Of a stretch of 64,000 bases of DNA, positions 52,324-60,421 are shown in pieces. The position numbers were made by a program, and so were the translations under genes. Positions within the stretch are counted from its first letter, which is position 1; each line of letters opens with the position of its first letter. Source of the DNA: Selenomonadaceae bacterium (GTDB lineage Bacteria; Bacillota; Negativicutes; Selenomonadales; Selenomonadaceae); assembly GCA_017527075.1 (NCBI GenBank), contig JAFXQM010000008.1, positions 62,001 to 126,000 of the forward strand. Reading direction: 5' to 3'. The notes beneath the pieces were generated by a model, which searched no databases, was not told where the DNA came from, and saw only the letters and a list, made by a program, of their open reading frames with translations.

Positions 52324-53105
52324 GTCAGCGCGCCCGTCGGACAAATTTTTTCGCAACGCCCGCAACGAACGCATTCGGCGGAAGAAAAATCTTTCGTCGG
52401 GTCGAGTTCGAGCGGGCAAATTTTTTTACAACGCCCGCAGCCGACACATTTTTCAGCGGCGTAATTGAGTTGGAAGAAGCTGAACTTATTCATCAGCCCG
52501 TAAATCGCGCCGAGCGGACACATCACGCGACAAAAAAATCTGTGGGCGAGCACGCACAAAAAAATCACGGCTAGCAAAATTGAAATCTTCAGCGCGAATA
52601 AATTTCCGAGCACGCTCCGAAATTCTTCGTGGGTGGCGAGCAACGGCAAGCCCGCCTCCAATGTGCCGGCGGGGCAAATGTATTCGCAAAACGTCGGCTC
52701 CCCGAATTTCGTCGCGACCGGCAGAATCAGCACGAAGATTATCAGCAGAAAATATTTCACGCGCGAAAATTTTTTCGGCAGAGAAATTTTCGGCGACGGA
52801 ATTTTATTCAGCAGCTCCTGAATCAAACCGAACGGACATAAAAAGCCGCAGACCGCCCGACCGAGAATTAATCCGATTAAAATCGTGACGCCCGCCGCGT
52901 AAAAAGAAAATTTTCCGCCCGCGCCCCCGACAGCTTGCAACGCGCCAATCGGACAGCTCACTGTCGCCGCGGGGCACGACCAGCAATTCAAACCCGGCGC
53001 ACAAAAATTTTTCAGCTCGCCGCGATAAAGTCTGCCGCTGAAAAAATTTGTCGCGTGAGGATTCGTCAGCAGCGTCGCCGCCAGTTGAATCAATCGCCGC
53101 CTCAT
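52281..53105 (-). CDS. Membrane polyferredoxin (NapH-like 4Fe-4S protein)
   Basis: A 274-aa inner-membrane electron-transfer protein. Several TM helices (for example FYAAGVTILIGLILGRAV, KYFLLIIFVLILPVA) alternate with Cys motifs: NCWSCPAATVSCPIGAL, GFLCPFGLIQELL, CEYICPAGTLE, FFCRVMCPLGAIYGLM, and two C-terminal ferredoxin clusters CVGCGRCKKICP and CVRCGRCEKICP. It resembles NapH and polyferredoxins that pass electrons to periplasmic or extracytoplasmic reductases. ATG at 53105 overlaps the stop of the CXXC mini-protein (TGATG), so translation is coupled. The TlpA-like gene upstream suggests an extracytoplasmic thiol reduction pathway. Confidence 0.85.
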   Translation of the reverse strand: MRRRLIQLAATLLTNPHATNFFSGRLYRGELKNFCAPGLNCWSCPAATVSCPIGALQAVGGAGGKFSFYAAGVTILIGLILGRAVCGFLCPFGLIQELLNKIPSPKISLPKKFSRVKYFLLIIFVLILPVATKFGEPTFCEYICPAGTLEAGLPLLATHEEFRSVLGNLFALKISILLAVIFLCVLAHRFFCRVMCPLGAIYGLMNKFSFFQLNYAAEKCVGCGRCKKICPLELDPTKDFSSAECVRCGRCEKICPTGALTQSIIAPPKTSSPS

Positions 53106-53242
53106 CAGCCAAGCCCGATACACTCAAGGCAAACGCGCGACGCTTTGTTAAAAATAATTTGCAACTCGCCGCGCGCCACGCCGAAGAAAATCATCGCCGC
53201 GCCCGCAAAAAAAATTATCAGCCGAAGACTCGCCGCGCCGCG
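53105..53242 (-). CDS. CXXC mini-protein (CD1871A-like), start codon not visible
   Basis: The frame encodes about 45 aa: one TM helix (RLIIFFAGAAMIFFGVARGE) and the tail KASRVCLECIGLG with a CxxC motif. From memory this matches the CD1871A family of CXXC mini-proteins, which neighbour a 4Fe-4S membrane protein and a TlpA-like gene, as here. No ATG, GTG or TTG with a ribosome site exists before the helix; the only in-frame ATG (53194) lies inside it. Copy E of the structured element begins at about 53253, where the start should be. The gene may be 5'-disrupted, or use an unusual start. Confidence 0.5.
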   Translation of the reverse strand, partial: RGAASLRLIIFFAGAAMIFFGVARGELQIIFNKASRVCLECIGLG

Positions 53243-53252
53243 CTGACGAAAC

Positions 53253-53470
53253 TTGAGGCCGTCATGGATGACGGCCGCGCCCGCGCCGAAGACGTGATGT
53301 CTTCGCAGCGGGCAACACCGAGCCGCGGGTAACCTCAACCTCCGAGTCGTGTACGAGGAGCCGCCCCTGCGAGGCTCCCTTTTCTTTTGCATACTTTTCT
53401 TTTGGGTGAGCAAAAGAAAAGTATGTTTCAACAGACAAAAAATTTTTACACGTCCAATCAAAGCAACGAG
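53253..53470 (+). repeat. Structured dispersed element, copy E (3' end missing)
   Basis: Hairpin 1 GGCCGTC/GACGGCC around ATGGAT; hairpin 2 GCCCGC-CGAAGAC/GTCTTCG-GCGGGC around GTGAT; hairpin 3 CATACTTTTCTTTTG/CAAAAGAAAAGTATG. Hairpin 4 is absent. It splits the TlpA gene from the CXXC mini-protein gene. Confidence 0.85.
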
Positions 53471-53474
53471 CCAA

Positions 53475-54017
53475 TCAGTTGCCGAGAAGTTTTTCAAGCT
53501 CATCTTTGTACGCCGCAACGTCCGCGCCGATAACAGCCTTGCCGACGACTTCGCCCTTGCTGTTGACGAAAATCGTCGTCGGAACCGCTTCGACCCCTTC
53601 CATGAATTTCAGCAGCTGTTCGTCGGGAATTATGTTCACAAAATCCGCGCGCGCCTCCTGCGTTATCTGCAACGCCTTTTGAATCTGCACGGAATTTTCC
53701 GAGGCGTCACAGACCAATCCGATTATCTGCGCGTCGGCGGGCAACGAACGTGCCATCTCTCCGAGTTCGGGCATCTCTCCGATACACGGCGGGCAGAACG
53801 TCCCCCAAATGTTCACGATGGAAATTTTCTTCGCCGCAAAAATTTCGTTCGTGACTGTCTCGCCCGTAATCGTCTTGGCGGAGAAGTTCGGAATATTTTT
53901 GGCGACGGGCGACGCCTGCGCAGTCTTTGGAGAATCATCAACGGCCACCGAATCGTCAGCGCAACCGCTGAGCAAAAGTGACATCATCAGCAATGCCGCA
54001 AAAATTTTTTTAGTCAA
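53475..54017 (-). CDS. TlpA-family thioredoxin-like lipoprotein
   Basis: Extracytoplasmic thiol-disulfide oxidoreductase of 180 aa. It has a lipoprotein signal (ALLMMSLLLSGC), then the TlpA/AhpC-like domain: IPNFSAKTITGETVTNE, the active site NIWGTFCPPCIGEMPEL with C-P-P-C, and the cis-Pro segment EAVPTTIFVNSKGEVV. A TTG start at 54017 is used, with AAGGAG 9 bases upstream; upstream ATGs would place the ribosome site inside the gene. It is first in an operon with the CXXC mini-protein and polyferredoxin, now separated from them by a repeat copy. Confidence 0.88.
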   Translation of the reverse strand: MTKKIFAALLMMSLLLSGCADDSVAVDDSPKTAQASPVAKNIPNFSAKTITGETVTNEIFAAKKISIVNIWGTFCPPCIGEMPELGEMARSLPADAQIIGLVCDASENSVQIQKALQITQEARADFVNIIPDEQLLKFMEGVEAVPTTIFVNSKGEVVGKAVIGADVAAYKDELEKLLGN

Positions 54018-54102
54018 GTTAATCATCTCCTTCGCCGCCATTCTAACATTCGGCTCGAAGGGACGCAAGCAGGGGAATTGCGCCGCGGGCAGAATAAGCA
54101 AT

Positions 54103-54130
54103 GAGAAATGAGGAATTAGGAATTGGGAAT
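54103..54130. repeat. Short heptamer run before csaB
   Basis: AATGAGGAATTAGGAATTGGGAATG, one arm only, 12 bp ahead of the csaB start. Confidence 0.6.
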
Positions 54131-54141
54131 GATTACTTGAA

Positions 54142-55230
54142 ATGAAGATTGTAATTTCCGGCTACTACGGCTCGAAGAACGGCGGCGACGAAGCAATGCT
54201 CGCGGCTATGCTCGAAGTGTTGCGCGAGGAAGTTTCCGACTTGCAAGTGACGGTCATCTCGCTCAACCCCGAATACACAAAGCGACGCCACAACGTCGAC
54301 GCGGTGCCCATGCCGGATATTTTTTCCATCATAAAAAAAATTCGCGCGGCGGATTTGCTGATAAGCGGCGGCGGCTCACTCTTGCAGAACGTGACGAGCG
54401 GTCGCAGTCTTTACTATTATCTGGCGATAATTTTTTTTGCGCTTGCCCTCGGACGCAAAGTCATGCTTTACGCGCAAGGAATCGGTCCGATTCGCGGCTT
54501 CCTGGCGCACAAGCTCATGAACTTAATCGTAAACCGCGTCGACCTCATCACCGTCCGTGACCGCGGCTCGCTCGAAGAATTGTCGCGGCTCAAAATCACT
54601 CGCCCGAAAATTTTTTGCACAGCCGACCCCGTCCTCGCCATTCGACCCGTGTCCCTCGACATCGGCGAAAAAATTCTCACGCACCACGGCGCAAAAAAAT
54701 CCGACGGAAAATTTATCGGCGTGGCCGTTCGTCACTGGCTCGGCTGGGGAAGATTTCAATCCGAACTCGCCGCGGCTCTCGACCGAATTATCCGGGCGAC
54801 GGGCGCGAAAATTATTTTTATCCCGATGAAATTTCCCGAAGACATTCGCTCCGCCGTGTCGACCGCCGAACTCATGCAAGAGGAGTGTGTCGTCTTTGAA
54901 GAGGAATTCACGACGCAAGAAATTTTGAGTCTCGTCGGCTGCATGGATTTGTTAATCGGCGTCCGACTCCACGCGCTGATTTTCGCGGGCGTCATGGGCG
55001 TGCCCATGCTCGGCATTTCTTACGACCCGAAGATTGAACGCTTCCTCGATTCAATCGGCGACAAACCGCTGGGCAATATGGCTGACGTTTCTGCCGACAA
55101 AATTTTCGACGCGACACTGAAAAAATTTTCCGAACACAAAAATCTTCCCGACGACAAATTGCTCAAGGAACTCAACGCCCTCGCCCGACAAAATGCAAAG
55201 CTCGCCGTCGAACTGGCGGGCGGCAGCTGA
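54142..55230 (+). CDS. csaB: CsaB polysaccharide pyruvyl transferase
   Basis: Adds pyruvate ketals to a cell-wall polymer, a modification that lets SLH-domain proteins bind the wall. The 362-aa protein has the N-terminal ISGYYGSKNGGDEAMLAAML, the core LISGGGSLLQNVTSGRSLYYY, VMLYAQGIGPIRG, ITVRDRGSLEELSRL and the C-terminal DLLIGVRLHALIFAGVMGVP, all typical of CsaB. In Negativicutes SLH-bearing porins tether the outer membrane to the wall, so this gene fits the diderm picture; that tie is inference. It follows the heptamer run and precedes the large glycosyltransferase across a structured element copy. Confidence 0.93.
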   Translation: MKIVISGYYGSKNGGDEAMLAAMLEVLREEVSDLQVTVISLNPEYTKRRHNVDAVPMPDIFSIIKKIRAADLLISGGGSLLQNVTSGRSLYYYLAIIFFALALGRKVMLYAQGIGPIRGFLAHKLMNLIVNRVDLITVRDRGSLEELSRLKITRPKIFCTADPVLAIRPVSLDIGEKILTHHGAKKSDGKFIGVAVRHWLGWGRFQSELAAALDRIIRATGAKIIFIPMKFPEDIRSAVSTAELMQEECVVFEEEFTTQEILSLVGCMDLLIGVRLHALIFAGVMGVPMLGISYDPKIERFLDSIGDKPLGNMADVSADKIFDATLKKFSEHKNLPDDKLLKELNALARQNAKLAVELAGGS

Positions 55231-55236
55231 ACAAAA

Positions 55237-55503
55237 GAGGCCGCCCATGGACGGGCGGCCGCCCGCGCAGAAAACGTGATGTTTTCTCAGCGGGCAACAC
55301 CGAGCACGGATTACTTCAACCTCCAAACCGTGTACGAGGAGCCGCCCCCGCGAGGCTCCCTTTTCTTTTGCTTACTTTTCTTTTGGGTGAGCAAAAGAAA
55401 AGTAAGTTTCAACAGACAAAAAATTTTTCTCAGCCCGACGAGCAGAACGCGTCCCAAGCATTGAGGAAAGATTCTGCGTGCCCACTCTTGAAAAAGACGG
55501 GGC
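55237..55503 (+). repeat. Structured dispersed element, copy F
   Basis: Full-length copy filling the 347-bp csaB-glycosyltransferase gap. Hairpin 1 GGCCGCCC/GGGCGGCC; hairpin 2 GCCCGC-AGAAAAC/GTTTTCT-GCGGGC around GTGAT; hairpin 3 CTTACTTTTCTTTTG/CAAAAGAAAAGTAAG; hairpin 4 GCCC-CTCTT/AAGAC-GGGC around GAAA. Confidence 0.88.
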
Positions 55504-55577
55504 AACCCCTGCGCGGCTGTGGAATTTTTTTTTTGCCCGTTGTACAATGACGGAAAAATTTTCGGGAGGAAAAAGTT

Positions 55578-58500
55578 TTGGCGAAACGCAAACAGAAGAA
55601 AGTCAGCAAAATAAAAATTTCCGCGTGTTACATCGTGAAGGACGCCGCCGAAGATTTGCGCCGCTCGCTGGAGAGCGTGGCAAAGTTCGTCGACGAAATT
55701 GTCGTCGTCGACACCGGCTCGACTGATTCAACGATTGACGTTGCAAAAAATTTCGGCGCAAAAATTTTTCACGAGCCGTGGCAAAATGATTTCTCCACGC
55801 CCCGCAATGTTGCACTCAAAGAGGCGACGGGCGATTGGATTGTCTTCCTCGACGCCGACGAATATTTCGTGGACGGCTGCGCGAAAAATCTCCGAGCCGT
55901 CATCAAACTCGCGCTCAAGGCGAAGGCGCAGGGGCTCAGTGTCAAATGGGTCAACGTCGACGCGGACAAAGGCAACGCGGTCATCAACGCGAGTTATGTG
56001 CTCAGAATTTTTCAAAACGCGCCGAACGTTCATTACGTCGGAAAAATTCACGAGGACGTTTTTTTGGGCGAGGAACTCTTGACACTCACCGCGGCTCCCG
56101 CCAAGTTGCTCACGCTCAATCACACGGGTTATTCGTCGACGATAAGCCGCGCCAAGGCGGAAAGAAATTTGAAACTTTTGCTGGAGGAGCTGGCGACCAC
56201 CGACAAGCCCGAAAGAATTTACGCTTACCTTGCCGACGCTTATTACGGGCTGGAGGATTGGGCGAACGTCGAAAAATTTGCGCGGCTTGACTTGGGCGCG
56301 AGAAAAAATCCGTCGAACCGTCCCATTCGTCTTTTGATTGAGTGCCTGGAAAAAAATCCGTCGCGCTTCGAGGAGTGCTTTGAGTTTTCCAAGCTGGCGG
56401 TCGAGCGTTACCCGCTTGTGCCCGAATTTTCCGCAAAGCTTGCCGATTGTTTTGCGCGCAAAGAAAATTATTGCGAGGCAGTTGCCGAGATGAATCGCGC
56501 GCTGGAGAAATTTAAAAATTACGGCGAGCAATTCGAGTCGACGAACTTCGACGAGGAAAAAGTAAACGCCGCCCGCCGTTTGATTGACGAGTGGCAGAAA
56601 AAAATTGTCCTCACGCCCGAAGAAAAACGCCGCGAAGTTTCTCGGCTGACCGACGAGCTGATTCATTGCTTCGAAGTCACTCACGATATGGAAACGGGTT
56701 TGAAGGTTGCCGCAAAAATTTTTGACCTGAAACCCGACGAGCCCGAGCCTTTTGAAAGAGTCGCTTCGTTTTGCATTTACTGTTCGTTGGCAGAAAACAC
56801 GGGAATGGTTTTGGATTATTTGGAAGAAAATTTTCCGCCGTCGAGGTATCGCGTCATGCTGCGCGCCCGTTACCACTTCCTCAAAAAAAATTATTCGCAG
56901 ACCATAAAAGTTATCCGCCAAGCACTCGCCATGGACGACGACGGCGATTCTTTGGCGGCGATGATGCTTTACAATTTGTTGGGGCAGGCGTATCGCGAAA
57001 TGGGCTCAATCGAGAATGCGCTCAAATATTCCGAACACAACATGCGGCTGGATCTTTCCTCTCAAAAAAATTTTCCAAGCTTCGAACAGCTGAAAAACAT
57101 GCGCGTGACTGACCACAACAATTATCTTTTCGACATGCACAGCCTCAATTTCAGCCGCGAAGAAATTTTCGAGGTGACTCGCGCCTTCAACAAATACTTC
57201 GCGCACGTTCCGCGCTTCAAACACAATCGCAAGAAACACGCCGCCCACAAAAAAATTCGCGTCGGTTACATTTCGGGCGACATCCGCTTTCACGTCGTCG
57301 CGTACTTCAGCCTCCATCTTTTCGTGAGTTATGACAAAACTCGCTTTGAAGTTTTTCTTTACGCGAACAACGCCGAGGACAAAATCACCGCGCGCTTCAA
57401 AGAGAGAGTCGACGCCTTCCGAAATATTTTGAACAAGAAAGCCGACGAGGTCGCCGCGCAGATCATGGAGGACGAGATTGATATCCTGTTTGACTTGGCG
57501 GGGCACACGCGGAAAAATTCTCTGCCCGTCTTGGCGCGCAAGCCCGCGCCGATTCAAATTTCGGGCATCGGTTACTTTGACTCGACGGGGCTCAATGCGG
57601 TGGATTATTTTTTGGCGGACAAGTTCACAGACCCCGAAGGCCTCAACGAAAAATTTTTCACGGAAAAAATTCTGCGCCTCCAACACAGTCACTTTTGTTA
57701 CGAGTGGCACGACCTGCAACATCCTGTTGCGCCCGCGCCCTGCACCAAAGCCGGTTACGTGACTTTCGTCAGCTTCAACGCCTTCACGAAGGTGACCGAC
57801 GAGATGCTCGCCCTCTGGAAAAAAATTTTGGACGCGGTGCCCGACTCGCGCCTTTACCTGAAAACTTCTGCCTTCGACGCCGAAGAAAGTTTCAACTTCG
57901 CGCGCGAACGAATTCGGGCGGCGGGCATTGACCTCATGCGCGTGGACATGGAGCCTTCCTCCAAAGATTACGTTCGCTGTTACGAGCGGGCGGACATCGC
58001 GCTGGACACTTTCCCCTACCCCGGCGGCGGCACGACCTGCGACGCGCTTTACATGGGCGTGCCCGTCATCACTCTCGTCGGCGAACGGCACAACTCGCGC
58101 TTCGGTTATTCGCTTCTCATGAACATCGGCTTGGGTGAGCTTTGCGCCTTCAGTGAGGAAGAATATTTTCAAAAGGCCGTCGCCCTTGCCAACGACCGCC
58201 AACGCCTCCGCGAATATCATCTGACGATTCGCAGGAAGATGGAAGAGTCGCCCGTCATGAACGACACGATTTACATGGGCGAGATTGAGGCGGCTTACGA
58301 AAAAATTTTCAGCGCGTGGCTCGCCAATGAACCCCTGCCCGATTTCCCGCAGGAGCCCGCGCCCGTCACCGAGGAGCTCGCCGAAAAATTTATCGCGCGC
58401 GCCTTGGAATATGTGCCGCTGGAAAATGAACTCGGCGAGAGCAACTTTGAAAGCCGCTTCGACTTCAAACGCACGCTTTACTACTCCGAACTCGCCGCGC

Positions 58501-59972
58501 AATGCAAATCGAAAATCGACGCGAAACTTTTGCTGACGATTGCCGACCGCCGTCACCTGCTCAACGACAACCGCGGTGCTTACGAAATGATGCGCGCGAC
58601 GCTCGATTACATTTACTCGCCCGCCGGTGCGGAAAAAAATTATCCGAAAGATTTTATCGCCGAATGCCACAAGAAGATGGCGGGTTATGCCCACGACAAC
58701 CGCCGGCACGCCGAGGCCGTGGACAACGACAAACGCGCCTTTGAACTCATCGACGACGAGGCGCGCTGCCTTGAAGTTTACGAAGCGATTCTTCTCGGCC
58801 TCCACTTCCTTGACATCTCCAACGAGGACATGACCGCCTTTCACTTCGATTACCAAAAATTTTTCGACGACCTCAAACCCTTCACGACTTATCACGCGCG
58901 CCACGAAAGAATTCGCGTCGCTTACATTTCGGGCGACTTCCGTCACCACGCGGCGTTCGCTGTCACGTTCGGTTTCATCTCCTGCCACGACCGCAGCAAA
59001 TTTGAAATCACTTGTTACAGCAAAAATAAAAAGGACGACGAGTACACGGAGCTTTACCGCAAAGCTGTGGAACACTTCGTCGACGTTCAAAAACTTTCCG
59101 CCGAGGAGCTCGCGAAAAAAATTCACGACGACGAAATTGACATTGCCTTCGACCTGGCGGGGCACACGGGCTTGAACGCTCTGCCCGCGCTGGCTTATCG
59201 ACCCGCGCCCGTTCAAATCTGCGGACTCGGTTACATGTCGACGACCGGCTCCAAGGCGATTGATTATTTCCTCACCGACGAAGTGCTCGACCCGCCCGGC
59301 GCGCACGAAAAATTTTTCAGCGAAAAACTTCTTTACATGCCCGCGCAATTTTCTTACGCCCGCCGAGAAGATTTGGCTGCCTCCACGGGCGCGGCCTGTG
59401 TTGAGAACGGTTTCGTGACTTTCGGGACGATTTGCCGTTACTCGAAGATGACCGACGAGATGCTGGCGATTTGGACGGAGATTTTGAATCGCGTGCCCAA
59501 CGCAAAACTTTTAATGCGCGCGCAGGAATTTATCAGCAACCGCTGCGTCGACGAACTTTACGACACGCTCAAAGCTCTCGGCTGCGACATGGACAGAGTC
59601 ATCTTCCGCCCCGCCGTCCCCGATTACTTCGACGCGATAAGCAAGATTGACATCATGCTGGACGGATATCCTTACGTTGGAGGTGCCACGACCCTCGACG
59701 CGCTTTACATGGGCGTGCCCGTCATAAGCTTTTACGGTGCGCGGCGTTCGACTCGTTTCGGGAAAAGTATTTTGACGAGCGTCGGCTTGGAGGATTTGGC
59801 TGTCGATTCGGTTGAGGCTTACATAAACACCGCCGTCGCCCTCGCCCGCGACACAGATTTCCTCGACGCCCTCCACAGAAATTTGCGGCAAATGTTTTTG
59901 GACTCGCCCGCCCTCGACCCGATGAAATATTGTCGCCTGCTTGAGAAAAAATTTTTGGAGCTGCTCGGATAA
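55578..59972 (+). CDS. GT2 - helical repeat - OGT - OGT glycosyltransferase fusion
   Basis: A 1464-aa protein joining three predicted glycosyltransferase units. Residues 10-240 are a GT2 domain (ISACYIVKDAAEDLRRSLES, VVVDTGSTDST, FLDADEYF). Residues 240-550 look TPR-like. Residues 557-914 form an OGT/SPINDLY-type (GT41) domain: VGYISGDIRFHVVAYFS with the base His, VTFVSFNAFTKVTDEMLALW with the UDP-contact Lys, and DTFPYPGGGTTCDALYMGVP. After a second spacer, residues 1110-1464 repeat it: VAYISGDFRHHAAFAV, VTFGTICRYSKMTDEML, DGYPYVGGATTLDALYMG. Key residues are kept in both copies. A TTG start lies 8 bases after GGGAGG. It lies beside flagellin, which suggests O-glycosylation of flagellin or another surface protein. 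Confidence 0.88.
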   Translation: MAKRKQKKVSKIKISACYIVKDAAEDLRRSLESVAKFVDEIVVVDTGSTDSTIDVAKNFGAKIFHEPWQNDFSTPRNVALKEATGDWIVFLDADEYFVDGCAKNLRAVIKLALKAKAQGLSVKWVNVDADKGNAVINASYVLRIFQNAPNVHYVGKIHEDVFLGEELLTLTAAPAKLLTLNHTGYSSTISRAKAERNLKLLLEELATTDKPERIYAYLADAYYGLEDWANVEKFARLDLGARKNPSNRPIRLLIECLEKNPSRFEECFEFSKLAVERYPLVPEFSAKLADCFARKENYCEAVAEMNRALEKFKNYGEQFESTNFDEEKVNAARRLIDEWQKKIVLTPEEKRREVSRLTDELIHCFEVTHDMETGLKVAAKIFDLKPDEPEPFERVASFCIYCSLAENTGMVLDYLEENFPPSRYRVMLRARYHFLKKNYSQTIKVIRQALAMDDDGDSLAAMMLYNLLGQAYREMGSIENALKYSEHNMRLDLSSQKNFPSFEQLKNMRVTDHNNYLFDMHSLNFSREEIFEVTRAFNKYFAHVPRFKHNRKKHAAHKKIRVGYISGDIRFHVVAYFSLHLFVSYDKTRFEVFLYANNAEDKITARFKERVDAFRNILNKKADEVAAQIMEDEIDILFDLAGHTRKNSLPVLARKPAPIQISGIGYFDSTGLNAVDYFLADKFTDPEGLNEKFFTEKILRLQHSHFCYEWHDLQHPVAPAPCTKAGYVTFVSFNAFTKVTDEMLALWKKILDAVPDSRLYLKTSAFDAEESFNFARERIRAAGIDLMRVDMEPSSKDYVRCYERADIALDTFPYPGGGTTCDALYMGVPVITLVGERHNSRFGYSLLMNIGLGELCAFSEEEYFQKAVALANDRQRLREYHLTIRRKMEESPVMNDTIYMGEIEAAYEKIFSAWLANEPLPDFPQEPAPVTEELAEKFIARALEYVPLENELGESNFESRFDFKRTLYYSELAAQCKSKIDAKLLLTIADRRHLLNDNRGAYEMMRATLDYIYSPAGAEKNYPKDFIAECHKKMAGYAHDNRRHAEAVDNDKRAFELIDDEARCLEVYEAILLGLHFLDISNEDMTAFHFDYQKFFDDLKPFTTYHARHERIRVAYISGDFRHHAAFAVTFGFISCHDRSKFEITCYSKNKKDDEYTELYRKAVEHFVDVQKLSAEELAKKIHDDEIDIAFDLAGHTGLNALPALAYRPAPVQICGLGYMSTTGSKAIDYFLTDEVLDPPGAHEKFFSEKLLYMPAQFSYARREDLAASTGAACVENGFVTFGTICRYSKMTDEMLAIWTEILNRVPNAKLLMRAQEFISNRCVDELYDTLKALGCDMDRVIFRPAVPDYFDAISKIDIMLDGYPYVGGATTLDALYMGVPVISFYGARRSTRFGKSILTSVGLEDLAVDSVEAYINTAVALARDTDFLDALHRNLRQMFLDSPALDPMKYCRLLEKKFLELLG

Positions 59973-59990
59973 AATTTTAAAGCCGCAGAA

Positions 59991-60257
59991 GTTGAGGCCG
60001 CCCATGGACGGGCGGCCGCCCGCGTTTTTCACGTGATGTGAAAACAGCGGGCACTCTCAGCCGCGGGTAACCTTAACGTTCAAACCGTGTACGAGGAGCC
60101 GCCCCCGCGAGGTGTCCTTTCTCTTTGCAACTTTCTCTTTGGACAAGCAAAGAGAAAGTTGATTCAAAAAATAAAAGTCATTTATCAGCCCGATGAGCGC
60201 GACGAGCAAAAGCATTGAGGACGGGTTCTGCGTGCCCACTCTTGATAAAGAGGGGAC
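59991..60257 (+). repeat. Structured dispersed element, copy G
   Basis: Full-length copy in the 449-bp gap between the glycosyltransferase fusion and flagellin. Hairpin 1 GGCCGCCC/GGGCGGCC; hairpin 2 GCCCGC-TTTTCAC/GTGAAAA-GCGGGC around GTGAT; hairpin 3 CAACTTTCTCTTTG/CAAAGAGAAAGTTG; hairpin 4 around GATA. Downstream, 60258-60339 holds only a short heptamer run (60320-60339). Confidence 0.88.
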
Positions 60258-60339
60258 GCCCCCGCGCCGGCCTCAGTTGACTTTGCGTCCTTTTGCTTAA
60301 CCAACGAGAACGACGCCCCCTCATTCCTAATTCCTAATT

Positions 60340-60382
60340 AAAAAAAAGAGTCCGCCGACCGAAATCGACGAACTCTTTTTTA
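60340..60382 (-). terminator. Intrinsic terminator of flagellin
   Basis: Minus-strand stem GAGTTCGTC / GGCGGACTC (with G-T pairs), flanked by A and T runs (AAAAAAGAG ... CTCTTTTTTTT), 40 bp after the fliC stop. Confidence 0.85.
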
Positions 60383-60421
60383 GTATCGAACAACATGCGC
60401 CCCGAGCGGACGCGTTTAATC

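Noticed and set aside
57006..59348. A 780-codon open frame antisense to the glycosyltransferase fusion
   Set aside because: The sense strand encodes clear OGT domains; the antisense product is low-complexity and motif-free.
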